Assembly: GCA_036564195.1 (NCBI GenBank)
Contig: DATCLA010000079.1
Span: 1 to 7,757, forward strand
Direction: 5' to 3'
Length of the DNA: 7,757 bases
Origin: DATCLA01 sp036564195
GTDB taxonomy: Bacteria > Bacillota > UBA4882 > UBA8346
In this document: positions 1 through 6,877 of the stretch, one piece after another
Layout of the letters: every line of letters starts with the position of its first letter
Numbering within the stretch: position 1 is the stretch's first letter
The notes under the pieces: model-generated
What the model was told of the DNA's origin: nothing
Seen by the model: the letters and a program-made list of their open reading frames with translations, nothing else
Databases searched by the model: none
Program-made: the position numbers and the translations under genes

Positions 1-683
1 ACCCCGGCTTGAAACGCAGCGGTCGACAGCCGTAACTCGTCGATCAAATCCGCTTCTGCCGCCGGGCGCGGTTCTTGAAAATCACTGATATTAATCTCCA
101 AGTCACGCCGGTAAAGAATGGTTTCGTCCGTCACTACGCCGAATTCGGCCCCGTTTTCAAAGAAAATCAGGTAGCCAGCAGCCTCATAGTCATCATGGAA
201 AAAGCCGCGGTGAAAGTTAATAAAATTTTGGATCCCGCGACAATAGTACCCCAACCACAGTACGGTCAGTCCGGCATCTTGAAACGGCCTAACAACTGCG
301 GTCAAGTCTTTATTCCGGACCAGCGCCACTTTTACGGTGACCATCCCCTCCCGGATCGTCTTACTGAAAATATGGTAAATACAGTCGTTGCTGCCGCTAC
401 TCTCCAGTTCCAGCCGGATCGCATTCTGCAACTGGTTATCAGACAAAACTGGCAGGGTTAAAGTTTTAAACTTGATTAACCGGTTGGAAAACGTACAGAT
501 AATCCGGGAGGATAAAACCTTCTCCTCTCGCCATAGTTGACTGATAAAATCGGCGGTCACTCCGTTTTCCGGTAGCCGACGCACCAAATACCGTTGCAAA
601 GCAGCTTGCCGCGGACCGCCTTTGACCTCAACCAGAGTTAAAACTGCTCCGCTAAGTTCCACCACAACTACTGATCGATTCAT
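1..683 (-). CDS. GspL/PilM-like actin-fold assembly protein, 3' end cut by window edge
   Basis: Likely the cytoplasmic actin-like protein that links the secretion ATPase to the inner-membrane platform (GspL in T2SS, PilM in type IV pili). The frame starts at the ATG at 681-683 and stays open for 227 codons to the window edge, so the C-terminal part, including any GspL membrane helix, is not seen. The protein opens MNRSVVVVELSGAVLTLVEV, a beta-hairpin like the first strands of the PilM/GspL fold. Residues 75-95 (TLPVLSDNQLQNAIRLELES) resemble the PilM segment that binds partners. Residues 170-195 (YLIFFENGAEFGVV, then ILYRRDL) look like the second nucleotide-binding hairpin, with degenerate phosphate-loop glycines, as is common in GspL. 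A GGTGA Shine-Dalgarno lies 10 bases before the ATG and an in-frame TAA lies just upstream, fixing the start. It is last in the visible operon, after gspK. The family is fairly safe; the choice between GspL and PilM is open. Confidence 0.72.
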   Translation of the reverse strand, partial: MNRSVVVVELSGAVLTLVEVKGGPRQAALQRYLVRRLPENGVTADFISQLWREEKVLSSRIICTFSNRLIKFKTLTLPVLSDNQLQNAIRLELESSGSNDCIYHIFSKTIREGMVTVKVALVRNKDLTAVVRPFQDAGLTVLWLGYYCRGIQNFINFHRGFFHDDYEAAGYLIFFENGAEFGVVTDETILYRRDLEINISDFQEPRPAAEADLIDELRLSTAAFQAG

Positions 684-685
684 GA

Positions 686-805
686 TTAGTTATTCACCGC
701 TTTCACCCTGTTGCCCCAGGCTTTTCGGGCTTCAGATAACAGGGGGGATAATTCCGTCGGCCGCTACTGGTTTTTCGATTCCGGCCGAACATGTTTAGGG
801 TTCAT
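686..805 (-). other. possible 38-codon reading frame with in-frame TAG, between gspK and gspL-like gene
   Basis: The 127-bp gap between gspK and the gspL-like gene holds one frame that nearly fills it. An ATG at 805 lies 5 bases after the gspK stop, and a TAA at 686-688 ends 2 bases before the next ATG. It reads MNPKHVRPESKNQ (13 codons), then TAG at 764-766, then 25 codons including ELSPLLSEARKAW and ending KAVNN. The second half has the CGG, CCG, GCC and GAA codons frequent in the neighbours, but no usable start codon near its beginning. A 7-bp GC-rich hairpin (arms 782-788 and 757-763) has the TAG at the end of its 18-nt loop. The Shine-Dalgarno site is weak (AGG about 9 bases upstream). 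It could be a decayed small gene, a readthrough gene, a sequencing error, or plain spacer. I recognise no family. Confidence 0.22.
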
Positions 806-810
806 TATGA

Positions 811-2067
811 TTAGCCTGTTACCGCAAGAGGTACCGTCGGAGTTGGCGTGCTTTCAGCCGGTTCCGGTTCTTTTAAAGTTTCCTCAAAGGGGGTCAGTTC
901 CGGAATCTCCGGGACTTTCCGGTTACTCAAAGTCTGCCAGTACAAAGTACGCATTATCCACTTAACCCGCAGATCTCCCGGGACCCGTTGCTGGACGGTG
1001 TTCAAGTAAAACCGTTGGTTAGCTTTGGTAACCCAGATCCGGAAGCGAAAAATCGAGGATTTGGTCGTAAAATAGTCATGCAGCTTTTGCTTTAACTTCT
1101 CCTCCTTAACTCCCAATACCCCGGCGATTACCTCGATATTCTCAAAAGGCTCATCCTTCCTGCGGTTAATAATCTGGGTAACAGTAGTGTCATCCGACTT
1201 AAAGCCGATGTTTAATAAAATAATTTTTAACCCTAAGTAACTGACAAAATTAAGATTGCAGGCACCGGTGAATGTCTCTTCGGTACTTGCCAAATTAAAA
1301 AATGGCAGTAACTTATCGGCGGTCCCCACCGGAATCAGGTCTACCTTTTCAATACTCTTTAAATTTTCAAAGCGGTTATTATTTTGATAGTTATTAATGG
1401 CATTAAGAACCGAATCCAGCTGACCTTGAAATTCTCCGGTGGCCCGCAATAAAAATTCCAACTGCTCCAGTTGTAATACATTAAGATTCAATTTACCGTA
1501 GACCGTAAGTTCCGGGGCGAAGTAGGGATAGATTAACTCCCCGTCTTTCACTGCCAACAATTCCGTTAAAGTTGAGAAAAAACCGTTCCGGGGTTTATAA
1601 GGAGGCACTAACGCTCGGTAAAATTCTTCCTCCGCTCCCTCCGGTCTAACATCCGAATCATAGTCACGCCAGTCCAAGACCGGATCGATTGAAGTTTGAT
1701 CATCCGGGGGCAGCAATTCCCGCAAGGCTCCGCCACCGATTAGATTCAAATTCGGTTTACTGCCTTCGTCTTCCACAATCATTGTAATCCGGTAGCCGGC
1801 AACTTCCCGTTCAATCCGGCCGGTCTGATTAAACCATGGTTCATCCGGAGTATCGTGTTCGCTATCATCCTCCACCAATAAAGACAGCTGGTCGTAAAGG
1901 GCCTGTTCGGCCAGTTCCCTGATTGTCGCATTGGCTTCGGCTTTTAAGACTACGGCCCATTCCGCTTCAGAACGGTAGATTAAAAAAGTGGCGACGACCC
2001 CCATGATCGCCAGTAACCAAGTAACCAATAATATGGTTGAACCGCTTTGCCCCGTCAGTTTCATCAT
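811..2067 (-). CDS. gspK: GspK-like minor pseudopilin (T2SS filament tip)
   Basis: This is the large minor pseudopilin, which caps the GspI-GspJ-GspK tip complex in the periplasm. It has 418 residues, above the common GspK length of about 320. The prepilin peptidase site is QSG|STILLV (cut after residue 9), followed by a hydrophobic helix at 10-31. Position +5 is Leu rather than Glu, a known feature of GspK. GspK hallmarks are present: DEGSKPNLN at 100-108, DWRDYDSDVRPEGAEEEFY at 132-150, YKPRNGFF then LTELLAVKDG at 157-176, and GKLNLNVL at 191-198. The C-terminus from about residue 384 is an added Pro/Glu/Thr-rich tail. Its ATG overlaps the gspJ stop by 4 bases (ATGA), so the two are probably translationally coupled. 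A second ATG follows directly, so the start could move by one codon. The family call is firm. Confidence 0.9.
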   Translation of the reverse strand: MMKLTGQSGSTILLVTWLLAIMGVVATFLIYRSEAEWAVVLKAEANATIRELAEQALYDQLSLLVEDDSEHDTPDEPWFNQTGRIEREVAGYRITMIVEDEGSKPNLNLIGGGALRELLPPDDQTSIDPVLDWRDYDSDVRPEGAEEEFYRALVPPYKPRNGFFSTLTELLAVKDGELIYPYFAPELTVYGKLNLNVLQLEQLEFLLRATGEFQGQLDSVLNAINNYQNNNRFENLKSIEKVDLIPVGTADKLLPFFNLASTEETFTGACNLNFVSYLGLKIILLNIGFKSDDTTVTQIINRRKDEPFENIEVIAGVLGVKEEKLKQKLHDYFTTKSSIFRFRIWVTKANQRFYLNTVQQRVPGDLRVKWIMRTLYWQTLSNRKVPEIPELTPFEETLKEPEPAESTPTPTVPLAVTG

Positions 2068-2657
2068 AATTCATCCCTTTGATACCATACTTTGACCGGA
2101 AAAGTCAAAGTCCCCAGCCTTCCGGCTTTAGTAGCTAAAGTAACTCTGATTAAAGACGGAAGTTCATCCTTTTGTTCCGGATCCCATTCGGCCACCCAAC
2201 TTTTCCAGGTTGCCTCAAAATACTCCAGTTTCCAGCTTTTAATCCCTTTAAACAGCGGTACCGCCTCGGCTTCCTCCCCCCAGCGGCCCACTGTCCGGGT
2301 TACCGTACCGGTAGCTGAATCGTACTGATAAGTGATCCGGTATAATCCGGAAGGAGTCTCCCCCCAAAGTTGTACTTTAAGGTCATCGCCCTTAATCGCA
2401 TTTTCCGGTAGATAGACTCCGCACACCGCGTTGCTGAAGTCATGGTAAAGGGTTTGATAAACCAACCTGAGTTGGTGCTGCCACTGGTAGGAGCGGCTCT
2501 GATGTTCCCATAAACGGGCTCCGCTATATAACAGTTGTGACAGGATCCCCAATAAAAAGGCAGTAAGACTAAGGGCTGCAATCATCTCCAGCAATGTTAC
2601 TCCGGCTTCAGCGTTCCCAAGTAATTCCTTTAAAGATCTTTTGACGCGGTTTTCCAT
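2064..2657 (-). CDS. gspJ: GspJ-like minor pseudopilin
   Basis: Probable GspJ, a minor pseudopilin that pairs with GspI and GspK at the filament tip. I chose the ATG at 2657 (198 residues, starting MENRVKRSLK) because a GGAG lies 8 bases upstream; a GTG at 2666 would add three residues but has no well-placed ribosome site. The leader is long and basic, ending AEAG|VTLLEM (cut after residue 19). Position +1 is Val instead of the usual Phe, and the Glu at +5 is kept. A single N-terminal hydrophobic helix covers about 20-42. The segment LRLVYQTLYHDFSNAVCGVY matches the GspJ region that follows the helix, and the rest is a beta-rich periplasmic domain ending FPVKVWYQRDEL. The gene overlaps the gspI 3' end by about 50 bases and gspK by 4. 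The class I prepilin site is certain; assignment to J rather than another minor pseudopilin rests on size and position. Confidence 0.8.
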   Translation of the reverse strand: MENRVKRSLKELLGNAEAGVTLLEMIAALSLTAFLLGILSQLLYSGARLWEHQSRSYQWQHQLRLVYQTLYHDFSNAVCGVYLPENAIKGDDLKVQLWGETPSGLYRITYQYDSATGTVTRTVGRWGEEAEAVPLFKGIKSWKLEYFEATWKSWVAEWDPEQKDELPSLIRVTLATKAGRLGTLTFPVKVWYQRDEL

Positions 2658-2997
2658 CGCCGCCACTCCATTTCACAGTCAATTCTACCGCAATCATCCC
2701 GTTACCCAAAGCTTCGGTTTGCGCCGACCAACTGTAGTTGTTAAAAGGCTCCTGAAACTTAGCTGCTGTGTCCAGTTCCGCCTCATTGAGCAGTTCAGCC
2801 AGTTTTCCCTCGCCTAAAATTAATGCCGTCGTTCTTTGGGCCAATTGTCTTTGGGTAAAAGCGGATTGCAAAAAAGAACTGGTAATTACGGCGGTAATCA
2901 ATCCTGCCAAGGCTAAAACCGCCACTACCTCCAGCAAGGTAAAACCGGATTCATTTTTAAGCTTATTTTTTCCCATAGGTCCATTCGACTCTCCCAT
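2608..2997 (-). CDS. gspI: GspI-like minor pseudopilin
   Basis: A short prepilin-like protein of 129 residues, close to the usual GspI size. The leader MGESNGPMGKNKLKNESG is cut after Gly18, giving mature FTLLEVVAVLALAG with Glu at +5. The N-terminal helix runs to about residue 45. The segment LAQRTTALILGEGKLAEL (about 52-70) is typical of GspI, where the helix end carries an A-x-x-L-A-E-G-K-like pattern, and the C-terminal part is a small beta sheet ending KIFKGITWER. GspI acts as the core of the tip trimer and recruits GspJ and then GspK. The start is not certain: the ATG at 2997 has only a weak AAGG site 9 bases upstream, and another ATG at 2976 would leave an 11-residue leader. With the first start it overlaps the preceding pseudopilin gene by 35 bases. 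Confidence 0.8.
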   Translation of the reverse strand: MGESNGPMGKNKLKNESGFTLLEVVAVLALAGLITAVITSSFLQSAFTQRQLAQRTTALILGEGKLAELLNEAELDTAAKFQEPFNNYSWSAQTEALGNGMIAVELTVKWSGGDGKPRQKIFKGITWER

Positions 2998-3529
2998 CCG
3001 GCTGAACCTTCAAAGAACCCTGAAAATGATCCGAGGTCCAGTTCAGGTTGGTTTCCTGACAAACTCCTGCGGGAGTAAATTCCACCCGCGCTACCGGAGC
3101 GGACTCGGATGCAGTTTCCTCCCCTGCTGCTTCAGTCACTGCAGCTGCTCCAGCTGTATCAACTGTTTCGGCTCTGCCAACCGTTTCATCTCTTCGATCA
3201 AAGGTAAAACCATAGTCATAAAACAGCCGCTTAATCATTCGGCTGCCGATATTAAAACAATAACCGTTATTTTCAAAAATGATTGCCTGGTCATCCCCTT
3301 CGGAAACTGCATCTTCCCGAACCAGTTGGATATCGGTTTGGAGTAACTTCCCAAAATACTGGAGCTTAATCCTTTCCGCGCTATTGGCGAAATTTGGAAT
3401 AGCCAGAATGCTAGCCAATCCTAACAGGACAATGATCCCCAGTACTTCCAGGAGGGTAAAGCCGCCGCTAACCGGTTTACCAGTTTCCGATATCGGCGTT
3501 GACACCTTCACCACCCTCTTTTTTATCAC
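2963..3529 (-). CDS. gspH: GspH/FimT-like minor pseudopilin with low-complexity insert
   Basis: Probable GspH, the minor pseudopilin that joins the tip complex to the GspG filament. The prepilin site is VSGG|FTLLEVLGII (cut after Gly23, Glu at +5), followed by a hydrophobic helix to about residue 46. The end of the protein carries VEFTPAGVC, matching the F-x-P-x-G strand conserved in the GspH/FimT family. Between these, residues about 112-147 are a low-complexity stretch rich in Ala, Glu and Thr (for example DTAGAAAVTEAAGEETASES), which I take to be a disordered loop absent from most GspH proteins. Cys91 and Cys157 could pair once exported. The start is ambiguous: GTG at 3529 gives a basic leader but has a poor ribosome site, while GTG at 3505 has AGAGG about 9 bases upstream and gives a 15-residue leader. 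The gene overlaps the gspG end by 53 or 29 bases accordingly. Confidence 0.8.
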   Translation of the reverse strand: MIKKRVVKVSTPISETGKPVSGGFTLLEVLGIIVLLGLASILAIPNFANSAERIKLQYFGKLLQTDIQLVREDAVSEGDDQAIIFENNGYCFNIGSRMIKRLFYDYGFTFDRRDETVGRAETVDTAGAAAVTEAAGEETASESAPVARVEFTPAGVCQETNLNWTSDHFQGSLKVQPDGRVEWTYGKK

Positions 3530-3923
3530 TGCCTAAAGTATATAGGTCGTAGCTGTTGGGATTATGCTTGCCCGGTTTCTCATAGATAAGCTCCCTGCCC
3601 CAGGGATCTTTGGGAATCTTGTTGTCCTCCAGATAAGGACCGTTCCAATTATCCGGAATCGGCGGGACCGTCGGTTTCTCAATCAAAGCCTTTAAACCCT
3701 GTTCGGTCGTTGGATAATCCCCGTTATCCAGATAGTAAGCGTTAATTACCGACTTCAAGGCGTTAATCTGGGCATAAGCAGCCTTAATCTGTCCTTTTTG
3801 GGTCTGTTTAATCACATTTGGGGCCACCAGGGTGATAATCGCTGCCAATAAAGTTAACACCCCGATAATTTCCAGTAAAGTAAAACCCCGTTCATCCTCG
3901 CGCATCTGCTTTCTGATTTGCAC
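3477..3923 (-). CDS. gspG: GspG major pseudopilin
   Basis: This is the main subunit of the secretion pseudopilus, which extends in the periplasm to push substrates through the secretin. The 13-residue leader ends ERG|FTLLEIIGVL, with Glu at +5, and the mature protein is 135 residues, normal for GspG. Family markers are all present: NGDYPTTEQGLKAL (67-80), the WNGPYL segment (93-98), KDPWGRELIYEKPGKH (105-120), YDLYTLGSDKKEGGEG (125-140) and the terminal ADIGNW. The acidic C-terminal loop (residues about 125-145) is where GspG binds the calcium needed for stability. The start is GTG at 3923, with AAGGAGG 11 bases upstream; a later ATG (residue 7) is too far from that site. The gene follows gspF by 27 bases. 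This is the surest pseudopilin call in the window. Confidence 0.95.
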   Translation of the reverse strand: MQIRKQMREDERGFTLLEIIGVLTLLAAIITLVAPNVIKQTQKGQIKAAYAQINALKSVINAYYLDNGDYPTTEQGLKALIEKPTVPPIPDNWNGPYLEDNKIPKDPWGRELIYEKPGKHNPNSYDLYTLGSDKKEGGEGVNADIGNW

Positions 3924-3934
3924 CCCTGATTTTG

Positions 3935-3941
3935 CCTCCTT
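3935..3941 (-). promoter_or_regulatory. ribosome binding site of gspG
   Basis: AAGGAGG on the minus strand, 11 bases before the GTG at 3923. It is a full match to the anti-Shine-Dalgarno core and supports the GTG over the ATG six codons later. It sits between the gspF stop and gspG, suggesting strong independent initiation for the most abundant subunit. Confidence 0.75.
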
Positions 3942-3950
3942 ATAATTTTC

Positions 3951-5153
3951 TTAATTTATTTGTGAGTTCAAATTCATCAATGGTAGTAGTACAGCTAAAG
4001 CTAAAATAGCAATCACTCCCACCATGGTTAAGATCAGCACCGGTTCAAAGACCGACATAAAGATGCTCAGTGAATTTTTAACATCGTTGTCATAAGTCCG
4101 CGCCACTTGTTCTAACATTCCGTTAATGTTGCCGCTTTCTTCGCCGACGCCAATCATCTCCACCGCCATTACCGGAAAGACTTTTTGAGCATGCATGCTG
4201 TTTACCAGTGAACTGCCGGTCTTAACCTCCCGCTCAACTTCACGCAAGGCTTTAGCCAGTACGGCATTACCCATGATTTCACTGGTAATGTTTAACCCCG
4301 CCAGTAACGGGACTCCGCTTCCGGTAAGCAAACTTAGGGACATGGCCATTTTGGAAACAGCTACCTTCTGCAAGATCTCCCCAATCAACGGTAGTTTCAA
4401 TTTGGCTCGATCGATCCGGAACCGGCCTGCCGGAGTTGCCAGTTGTCCCAAAAACCAGCCGACCCCCACTCCCACCAAAATTGCCAAAGCCAACCAGTAG
4501 TTCTTAAAAGCGGTACCTACTCCCATGACTACCTGGGTAATTAGGGGCAATTCCGATCCCATTCCCTCCAGGATCTCCTGAAATTTGGGAATAACGTCGG
4601 CGACAAAGTAGATTAGTGAGGCCAGACAGGCTACGGCAATCAGCACCGGATAAGTTAAACTGCTGATGATAAACCGCCGTAATGCGATTTCCTCCTCCTG
4701 AAACCGGGCCAACCGTTTTAAAACCTCCGGCAAGATTCCTCCGGCTTCACCTGCTCTTACCATACTGATATACAGGGCCGGAAAATGCTGGGGATACAAC
4801 TCCAGGGCGGCCGTAAACGAATGCCCTTCCTGAAGCAGCCGCCGTAAATCCTGGACCAGTGCGGTTACTTTAGTATCGTTAGCCAACCGGCTCAAGATGG
4901 CTAAGGCCCGTTCGATGGAGATTCCGGCTCCTAATAAACCTGCCAGTTGCTGGCTGAAGATCAACCGTTGCTGCCGGTTGATCCCCTTTCCTTTTAAAGG
5001 AACTGCTCCCGCCAGTTTGGTTCCGGCTTTTATTTCCAGGGGAAATTTGCCCTGGGCTTTCAGTTTCTGAATTAACTGTTCCCGTGACTCCGCTTCGTTA
5101 TAGCCGGTTTCGATTTTACCACCAGCATTAGCAACTTTATAGTAAAACTGCAT
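3951..5153 (-). CDS. gspF: GspF inner-membrane platform protein
   Basis: Polytopic inner-membrane platform protein of the T2SS/type IV pilus family, contacting GspE and passing its movement to the growing pseudopilus. At 400 residues it has the standard length and two-domain layout. Residues 1-45 are the N-terminal cytoplasmic extension (MQFYYKVANAGGKIETGYNE). The first GspF domain spans about 62-185 and contains FSQQLAGLLGAGISIERAL and MVRAGEAGGILPEVLKRLA. The second spans about 265-388 and repeats the pattern as MSLSLLTGSGVPLLAGL and MIGVGEESGNINGMLEQVA. Three membrane segments are visible near 163-186, 217-238 and 368-392. The gene starts 17 bases after gspE stops, so they are surely co-transcribed, and GGTGA lies just before the ATG. 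Nothing in it is broken. Confidence 0.96.
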   Translation of the reverse strand: MQFYYKVANAGGKIETGYNEAESREQLIQKLKAQGKFPLEIKAGTKLAGAVPLKGKGINRQQRLIFSQQLAGLLGAGISIERALAILSRLANDTKVTALVQDLRRLLQEGHSFTAALELYPQHFPALYISMVRAGEAGGILPEVLKRLARFQEEEIALRRFIISSLTYPVLIAVACLASLIYFVADVIPKFQEILEGMGSELPLITQVVMGVGTAFKNYWLALAILVGVGVGWFLGQLATPAGRFRIDRAKLKLPLIGEILQKVAVSKMAMSLSLLTGSGVPLLAGLNITSEIMGNAVLAKALREVEREVKTGSSLVNSMHAQKVFPVMAVEMIGVGEESGNINGMLEQVARTYDNDVKNSLSIFMSVFEPVLILTMVGVIAILALAVLLPLMNLNSQIN

Positions 5154-5170
5154 CTTTCACCATCCGTCAA

Positions 5171-6853
5171 TCAATCACGGGTTACCCGGATAATCTCCGC
5201 CAAAGTGGTAATCCCCGCTTGCACTTTAGCAATACCGTCCTGGCGCAGAGTAGTCATCCCCTGACGGATCGCCGCCTCCCGGATCTTTCCGGAGCTGGAC
5301 CGCTCCATGACCAACCTTTCAATCTCTTCGTTGGTTGCCAACAATTCAAAGATTCCCTGCTGCTTCCGGTAACCTACATAATTACAAAATTCACAGCCGG
5401 TTCCGTGAATCAGCTTGCAGTCAAGGTGATGTTCCCGGATCAGTTCCAGCTCCGCTCCATTCGGCTCATAAGGCCGGCTACATTCCGGACAGATTCGTCT
5501 TACCAAACGCTGGGCTAATACCCCATGGACAGTCGAGGCTACCAAAAACTCCTCAATTCCCATGTCCACCAGGCGGGTAAAGGCACTGGCGGCGTCATTT
5601 GTATGTAAGGTCGCAAAAACCAGATGTCCGGTAAGAGCCGACTGGATTGCCACCTCCGCGGTCTCCCGGTCCCGGATCTCACCGACTAAAATAACGTCTG
5701 GGTCTAACCGTACAATCGTCCGCAATCCTTGGGCAAAGCCGAAATTCAACTTGGTGTTGACCTGCATCTGGTTTATGCCTTTTAATTGATACTCCACCGG
5801 GTCCTCAATTGTAATAATCTTCCGGGTCGGTTCGTTCAACCGTTGCAAAGCAGCATATAAAGTAGTCGTCTTACCACTCCCGGTCGGGCCGGTAACCAGA
5901 ATCATCCCATGAGGCCGCGCGATCAGGCGGGTAAATACCTCCAGGTTACGTCCTGTAAAGCCCAGCTGCTCCAGGCCAAGGTTGATACTTTCCCGGTTGA
6001 GCACCCGCATCACGACAGACTCTCCGTGTAAGGTCGGAGCCACCGCTACCCGCAGGTCCAGGTCACGGTTGTTAATCTTCACCCGGATCCGGCCGTCCTG
6101 AGGTACCCGCCGTTCGGTAATATCCATCCCTGCCATTAATTTAATCCGGGAAACCACTGCCGCATAAAGATTTTTGGGAGGTGGAGGCGTCTCTTGCAAG
6201 ACCCCGTCTACCCGGTAGCGGACCTTAATCACATCTTCGAAGGGTTCCAGGTGGATATCGCTGGCCCCGATCTTGACAGCGCTATTAATAATCGTATTTA
6301 CCAGCCGGATAATGGGGGCTTCATTAGCAATGGTTTCCGCATCGAGATTAAGATCAGTTAAGGTGTCAGTACGGAACTGATCCAGGTCAGAATCCTGTAA
6401 ATCCTCAAGCACAGTTGCTACGGAATCCAGGGAACTGCCGTAATATTTCTTAATCGCCTCTTCAATCTGAGTCTCGGAGGCCACCGCCAGTTTAATTTTG
6501 TATTTTATTACTTCCCGGAGTTGATCCAAACGTTCCAGATCTAAGGGATCGGCAGTAGCTAACGTCAAACGTAGCGAATCCAGTTGCACCGGGATCACCC
6601 GGAACTTCTCCGCCTGACGGGGACTGATGGTATTAAGCAACTCGTTGGAAAGGGTTAATTCCAAAGGACGACAGTAATTCAGTTGTAATTGAATACTCAA
6701 AGCCACCGCCACTTGTTCCTCATTAAGATAGCCCGCTTCCAACAGCAACTTTCCCAGAGGTTGCTTAACCTTAACCTGACGGATTAAAACCTCTTTCAAC
6801 TGGTTTTTGGTGATAAATCCTCTCTCAAGGCAAATTGCACCAAACTTTTGCAT
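5171..6853 (-). CDS. gspE: GspE secretion/assembly ATPase with N-terminal MshEN-type domain
   Basis: Hexameric cytoplasmic ATPase that powers pseudopilus assembly. In the 560-residue form, residues 3-26 and 32-55 form a tandem MshEN-type repeat, and residues about 60-135 continue the N-terminal domain. An acidic linker follows (about 139-175), then the ATPase core: Walker A GPTGSGKT (322-329), Asp box IITIEDPVE (346-354), Walker B RLDPDVILVGEIRD (382-394) and His box GHLVFATLHT (409-418). A four-cysteine zinc motif is present as CPEC (455-458) and CEFC (487-490). All catalytic motifs are intact. I chose the ATG at 6853 because GGAGG lies 4 bases upstream and the first repeat begins at residue 3. 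The frame could be extended to a TTG at 6898, but only an A-rich run lies before it. It is the first gene of the operon. PilB or MshE would be the alternative name; the flanking pseudopilin genes favour GspE. Confidence 0.95.
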   Translation of the reverse strand: MQKFGAICLERGFITKNQLKEVLIRQVKVKQPLGKLLLEAGYLNEEQVAVALSIQLQLNYCRPLELTLSNELLNTISPRQAEKFRVIPVQLDSLRLTLATADPLDLERLDQLREVIKYKIKLAVASETQIEEAIKKYYGSSLDSVATVLEDLQDSDLDQFRTDTLTDLNLDAETIANEAPIIRLVNTIINSAVKIGASDIHLEPFEDVIKVRYRVDGVLQETPPPPKNLYAAVVSRIKLMAGMDITERRVPQDGRIRVKINNRDLDLRVAVAPTLHGESVVMRVLNRESINLGLEQLGFTGRNLEVFTRLIARPHGMILVTGPTGSGKTTTLYAALQRLNEPTRKIITIEDPVEYQLKGINQMQVNTKLNFGFAQGLRTIVRLDPDVILVGEIRDRETAEVAIQSALTGHLVFATLHTNDAASAFTRLVDMGIEEFLVASTVHGVLAQRLVRRICPECSRPYEPNGAELELIREHHLDCKLIHGTGCEFCNYVGYRKQQGIFELLATNEEIERLVMERSSSGKIREAAIRQGMTTLRQDGIAKVQAGITTLAEIIRVTRD

Positions 6854-6857
6854 CGGT

Positions 6858-6862
6858 CCTCC
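6858..6862 (-). promoter_or_regulatory. ribosome binding site deciding the gspE start
   Basis: GGAGG lies 4 bases before the ATG at 6853. No comparable site precedes the in-frame TTG at 6898, which follows an A-rich run. The site therefore argues for the shorter gspE and leaves 6854-6898 as leader. Confidence 0.7.
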
Positions 6863-6877
6863 GCTGACTTTAAATCT

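Noticed and set aside
75..461. 128-codon open frame on the plus strand
   Set aside because: It lies antisense to the gspL/PilM-like gene, whose minus-strand frame is open for all 227 codons and has recognisable family features. The plus-strand product resembles nothing and has no ribosome site that stands out.
2768..3346. 192-codon open frame on the plus strand
   Set aside because: It is antisense to gspI and gspH. Its Ser/Cys-rich composition is the mirror of the Ala/Glu-rich coding strand, and both sense genes carry clear prepilin sites.
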